Shown here piece by piece: positions 4,696 through 7,736 of a stretch of 7,736 nt of DNA. A model generated the notes under the pieces. The model was not told the DNA's origin. It was given only the letters and a program-made list of their open reading frames with translations, and searched no databases. A program made the translations under genes and the position numbers. This stretch comes from Prevotellaceae bacterium (lineage in GTDB: Bacteria; Bacteroidota; Bacteroidia; Bacteroidales; UBA932). Where the stretch lies: NCBI GenBank assembly GCA_031289385.1, contig JAITPP010000057.1, positions 1-7,736 of the forward strand, written 5' to 3'. Position 1 is the first letter of the stretch. Every line of letters begins with the position of its first letter.

Positions 4696-7600
4696 ATGAA
4701 GAAAATCATTTTACAAATGCTGCTCGTAATTGCGAGCATTGGATTTCCCCAAGCGCAAATCAAAATTACAGGAAAAATTACGGATGCACAGGGAAAACCC
4801 CTTGATTACGTAAGTATTACTGTAAAGGAAGTGCCATCAGCAGGTACATTTACTGATATCGGCGGTAATTATACGATTAACGTACCGTCGGGAGGCACAA
4901 CTCTTGTGTTTAGTTTCGTTGGATACAAAACGCAGGAAGAACTTATCGGCTCACGTTCTATTATTAATGTTACATTAGTAACTGATGCTACCACACTTGA
5001 AGGTTCTGTTGTAACAGCGTTGGGTATAAAACGCTCTGAAAAAAGTGTTTCATACGCTGTAACTCAAATGGACAACGAAGAACTTACCAAAGCGGCTGCT
5101 ACCAGCCCGTTAAATGCTTTGCAGGGAAAAATAGCAGGTGTTAATATCGCAAGTTCTTCGGGCGCACCGGGGGCTTCTACACGTGTTATACTCAGAGGTT
5201 ATTCGTCAATTGGCGGAAATAATCAGCCGCTTGTTGTTGTAGATGGCGTTCCTGTCAGCAATTCTGCTACACAAAGTACAAGTCTGAATGGTGGATTTGA
5301 CTTTGGTAATGGATTAAATGACATTAATCCTAATGATATTGAATCGGTATCTACTTTGAAAGGAGCGTCTGCTTCTGCGCTTTATGGCTCTCGCGCTGCA
5401 AACGGAGTGATAATGATTACTACTAAAAAAGGAGCGGCAAAAGACAATTTATCTATTGACATAACAAGCAATACTACGTTTTCGCGAGTAGGACGTTTGC
5501 CCGAAATGCAAAATACATTCGGACAGGGGTGGAGTGGACAATTCTCATTCGAAGAAAACGGAAGTTGGGGACCTAAATTTGATGGCGTAGAACGTCCGTG
5601 GGGAAACATTGTGGACGGAGAACAGTTGAGCAAACCGTATTCAGCCCAAAAAAATAATTTGAGAGATTTTTTTGATACGGAAATTACGTCCGACAATACA
5701 TTTGCAATACATGGCGGAACGGAAAATGCTACATATTACGCATCATATTCTAACGTGTACGAAGATGGAGTATTGCCGACAGATAAAGATGTGTATCAAC
5801 GAAATGCTTTTTCGCTTAAAGGCTCTGTTAAAGGAAAAATATTTACTTCATCGGCTTCTGTTAATTATTCCAACAAGTATGTTAGTCAGGCAGGCTCGGG
5901 GCAAGGTTATACAGTGTATAACAATTTGATGCAAATACCGCGAGATTTCAGTATTGTAGATATGAAAGATTATAATAATAAATTTTACAATATTGATAAT
6001 TATTATACGTCTTATGGAATTGTAAATCCATATTATACGTTGGAAGAATACGGCAACACAGGAAACGATGATCATTTGTTTGGACATTTTCAGGTAGATG
6101 CTAACATTCTTTCGTGGCTCACAGCAACAGCACGAGTTGGCGAAGATTTTACTTCTTCGCGGGCTAAAATTTGGGAGCCTGTTTTTGAGGCAACTCCCGG
6201 TTCTCCAAATGCCGGCGGCACATCAAATCCCGGATATATTGAAGAATATACAGGAATGAGATCGGAACTTAGCGGAGATTTTATTTTGACGTTTAAACCT
6301 AAATTAAATGATGATTTTAGTTTAAATGGAATTTTAGGATATAACATAAATATGCGCTATGCTAAAAGCCAAAGTATGAATGTTACAGGATTGATTATTC
6401 CCGGATTTTATCATATAAGCAATTCTACATCAAGTCCTTCGGTATCTTCGCTTACTTATAAACGCCGATTAATGGGTGTTTTTGCACAAGCCGATTTAGC
6501 GTATAAAAATTATTTGTATCTCAACGTATCGGCTCGTAACGATTGGAGTTCCACGCTGCCGATAGAAAAAAAATCATTTTTCTATCCTTCGGTAGGCGTT
6601 AGTTTCTTGTTTACAGATGCGTTTTCGGCATTAAAAGACAGTAAAATTATATCTTATGGTAAATTGCGTGCAAATTATGGCGTAACAGGTAATGATCCAA
6701 CCGAATATCTGTTGAAAAATACTTATACAAGCGAAGATATAAGTTATCCGTTTGGAAGGATTAGTTTTCCATTCGGTGGACTGCGAGGTTACGGACCGGG
6801 CGCGTCTATTGCCAACCCAAATCTCAAACCCGAATTAACATCCGAAATAGAATTTGGGCTTGATGTTCGTTTTTTGGATAATAAATTAGGATTGGATATT
6901 TCGTGGTATAAACGTAATTCTAAAAACCAAATTCTTGCTGTGCCTATTGCCAACACATCGGGTTACAGATATCAGCTTGATAATTTGGGAAACGTTCAAA
7001 ACAAAGGCTGGGAAGTTGTATTTACGGCTAATCCTGTACGCACTTCTGATTGGAATTGGAATTTCACTTATACGTTTACAAGAAATCGTAATATGGTGAT
7101 TGAATTATCCGATTTGTTAGACCAAGTTAGTTTGGGCGGGCTTACATCTATGGGTTTTTATGCAAAAGAAGGAATGGCATTAGGTTATTTTACGGGTAGA
7201 GTTCCCGAACGAGATCCTGATGGAAATATTGTTGTCGATTCAAAAGGTATTCCTGTTGCTCTTGCCGAACATGAAATTATTGGCGAATCTCAGGGCGATT
7301 ATCAGATGGGATTTTCAAACAATATATCATACAAAGGATTACATTTTAGTTTTTCGGTAGATATTCGTAAAGGCGGCTTGATGTTTTCGCGAACAGCAGA
7401 TATAAATTATTTCGTGGGAAACGCTCCTCAAACTGCTTATAACGACCGTAATCCGTTCATCGTACCAAATTCGGTACAGAAAATTCCCGATTATGATGCG
7501 GAAGGAAATCAAATATATGTGTATGTGCCAAATACAACACCTATCGCAAGTGAAGATATGTGTACTTATTGGAACAATGGCGGTATCAATTTGGATAAAT

Positions 7601-7736
7601 CATTTCTGCTTAGTAAAACAATGGTAGCCTTGCGCGAAGTTGTGATTGGCTACACGTTACCTGCAAAATGGTTTAACAATAAATTTGTAAAAGGAATTGA
7701 TATTAACTTTGTTGGTAACAATCTGCTTTTATGGAC
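4696..7736 (+). CDS. SusC/RagA-family TonB-linked outer-membrane transporter (3'-partial)
   Basis: This is the barrel subunit of a SusCD-type uptake pair, which moves glycans or peptides across the outer membrane using TonB energy. I translated 1013 codons without a stop before the window ends. Residues 1-20 are a signal peptide (cleavage near QA|Q). Residues about 22-100 are a carboxypeptidase-D-like domain (KITGKITDAQGKPLDYVSI, then FSFVGYKTQ). SVVTALG (104-110) is the TonB-box region. The plug carries LQGKIAGVNI (142-151), ILRGYSS (165-171), PLVVVDGVP (178-186) and the diagnostic SusC/RagA signature LKGASASALYGSRAANGVIMITTKKG (221-246). The barrel shows family landmarks LRANYGVTGND (657-667), NPNLKPE, and GNVQNKGWE (765-773). 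The last residues (VGNNLLLW) usually lie some 40-60 residues before the C-terminus, so little is missing. No STN domain precedes the first domain, so control by an anti-sigma factor through this protein is not expected. A susD gene should follow. Substrate unknown. Confidence 0.95.
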   Translation, partial: MKKIILQMLLVIASIGFPQAQIKITGKITDAQGKPLDYVSITVKEVPSAGTFTDIGGNYTINVPSGGTTLVFSFVGYKTQEELIGSRSIINVTLVTDATTLEGSVVTALGIKRSEKSVSYAVTQMDNEELTKAAATSPLNALQGKIAGVNIASSSGAPGASTRVILRGYSSIGGNNQPLVVVDGVPVSNSATQSTSLNGGFDFGNGLNDINPNDIESVSTLKGASASALYGSRAANGVIMITTKKGAAKDNLSIDITSNTTFSRVGRLPEMQNTFGQGWSGQFSFEENGSWGPKFDGVERPWGNIVDGEQLSKPYSAQKNNLRDFFDTEITSDNTFAIHGGTENATYYASYSNVYEDGVLPTDKDVYQRNAFSLKGSVKGKIFTSSASVNYSNKYVSQAGSGQGYTVYNNLMQIPRDFSIVDMKDYNNKFYNIDNYYTSYGIVNPYYTLEEYGNTGNDDHLFGHFQVDANILSWLTATARVGEDFTSSRAKIWEPVFEATPGSPNAGGTSNPGYIEEYTGMRSELSGDFILTFKPKLNDDFSLNGILGYNINMRYAKSQSMNVTGLIIPGFYHISNSTSSPSVSSLTYKRRLMGVFAQADLAYKNYLYLNVSARNDWSSTLPIEKKSFFYPSVGVSFLFTDAFSALKDSKIISYGKLRANYGVTGNDPTEYLLKNTYTSEDISYPFGRISFPFGGLRGYGPGASIANPNLKPELTSEIEFGLDVRFLDNKLGLDISWYKRNSKNQILAVPIANTSGYRYQLDNLGNVQNKGWEVVFTANPVRTSDWNWNFTYTFTRNRNMVIELSDLLDQVSLGGLTSMGFYAKEGMALGYFTGRVPERDPDGNIVVDSKGIPVALAEHEIIGESQGDYQMGFSNNISYKGLHFSFSVDIRKGGLMFSRTADINYFVGNAPQTAYNDRNPFIVPNSVQKIPDYDAEGNQIYVYVPNTTPIASEDMCTYWNNGGINLDKSFLLSKTMVALREVVIGYTLPAKWFNNKFVKGIDINFVGNNLLLW

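Noticed and set aside
5382..6347. Open frames on both strands (5382-5696, 5672-5929, 5848-6087, 6090-6347) inside the susC-like gene
   Set aside because: They overlap an uninterrupted 1013-codon frame with the SusC/RagA signature and show no features of their own.

Overview
The window looks like Bacteroidota, most likely Bacteroidales. It encodes a SusC/RagA-type TonB-linked outer-membrane protein, a second outer-membrane beta-barrel protein with a carboxypeptidase-D-like N-terminal domain, and an IS1634-like transposase tail of a type I associate with Bacteroidales. Start codons lack Shine-Dalgarno sequences and sit in A-rich leaders, and one good match to the Bacteroidota promoter (TTG / TAnnTTTG) precedes the susC-like gene. 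Genes have moderate-to-low GC. The intergenic DNA is extremely AT-rich: the two rows I counted have 7 G/C in 60. I cannot name the genus.

Layout: (1) 1-246 is the C-terminal end of an IS1634/IS4-type DDE transposase reading out of the left edge, followed to about 325 by a short non-coding IS tail containing nested inverted repeats. (2) 330-361 holds an intrinsic terminator facing the minus strand. (3) 414-3917 is a two-gene minus-strand operon. The upstream gene (3171-3917) encodes a small exported CBM9/DOMON-like protein with a Gly-rich loop. After 9 bp comes the gene (414-3161) for a 915-residue outer-membrane beta-barrel protein with a Gly/Met-rich tail. (4) 3918-4695 is a 778-bp AT-rich divergent intergenic region with a terminator-like hairpin ahead of the minus operon, several AT-rich dyads, and the promoter and leader of the plus-strand gene. 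(5) 4696-7736 is a SusC/RagA-family transporter gene cut by the window edge after 1013 codons.

Working together: the plus-strand gene is almost certainly the barrel half of a SusCD nutrient-uptake pair, with susD expected just past 7736. Its substrate cannot be read from this sequence. The minus-strand pair is probably one envelope module: both proteins have signal peptides, are translated from one transcript, and share unusual Gly/Pro/Met/Arg low-complexity segments. Their function is not established.

I see no CRISPR, tRNA, rRNA, defence system or other clear novel system. The most noteworthy items are the matched low-complexity segments in the minus operon, the terminator-like hairpin in its leader (possible attenuator or end of a small RNA), and the structured susC leader with a six-codon mini-ORF.
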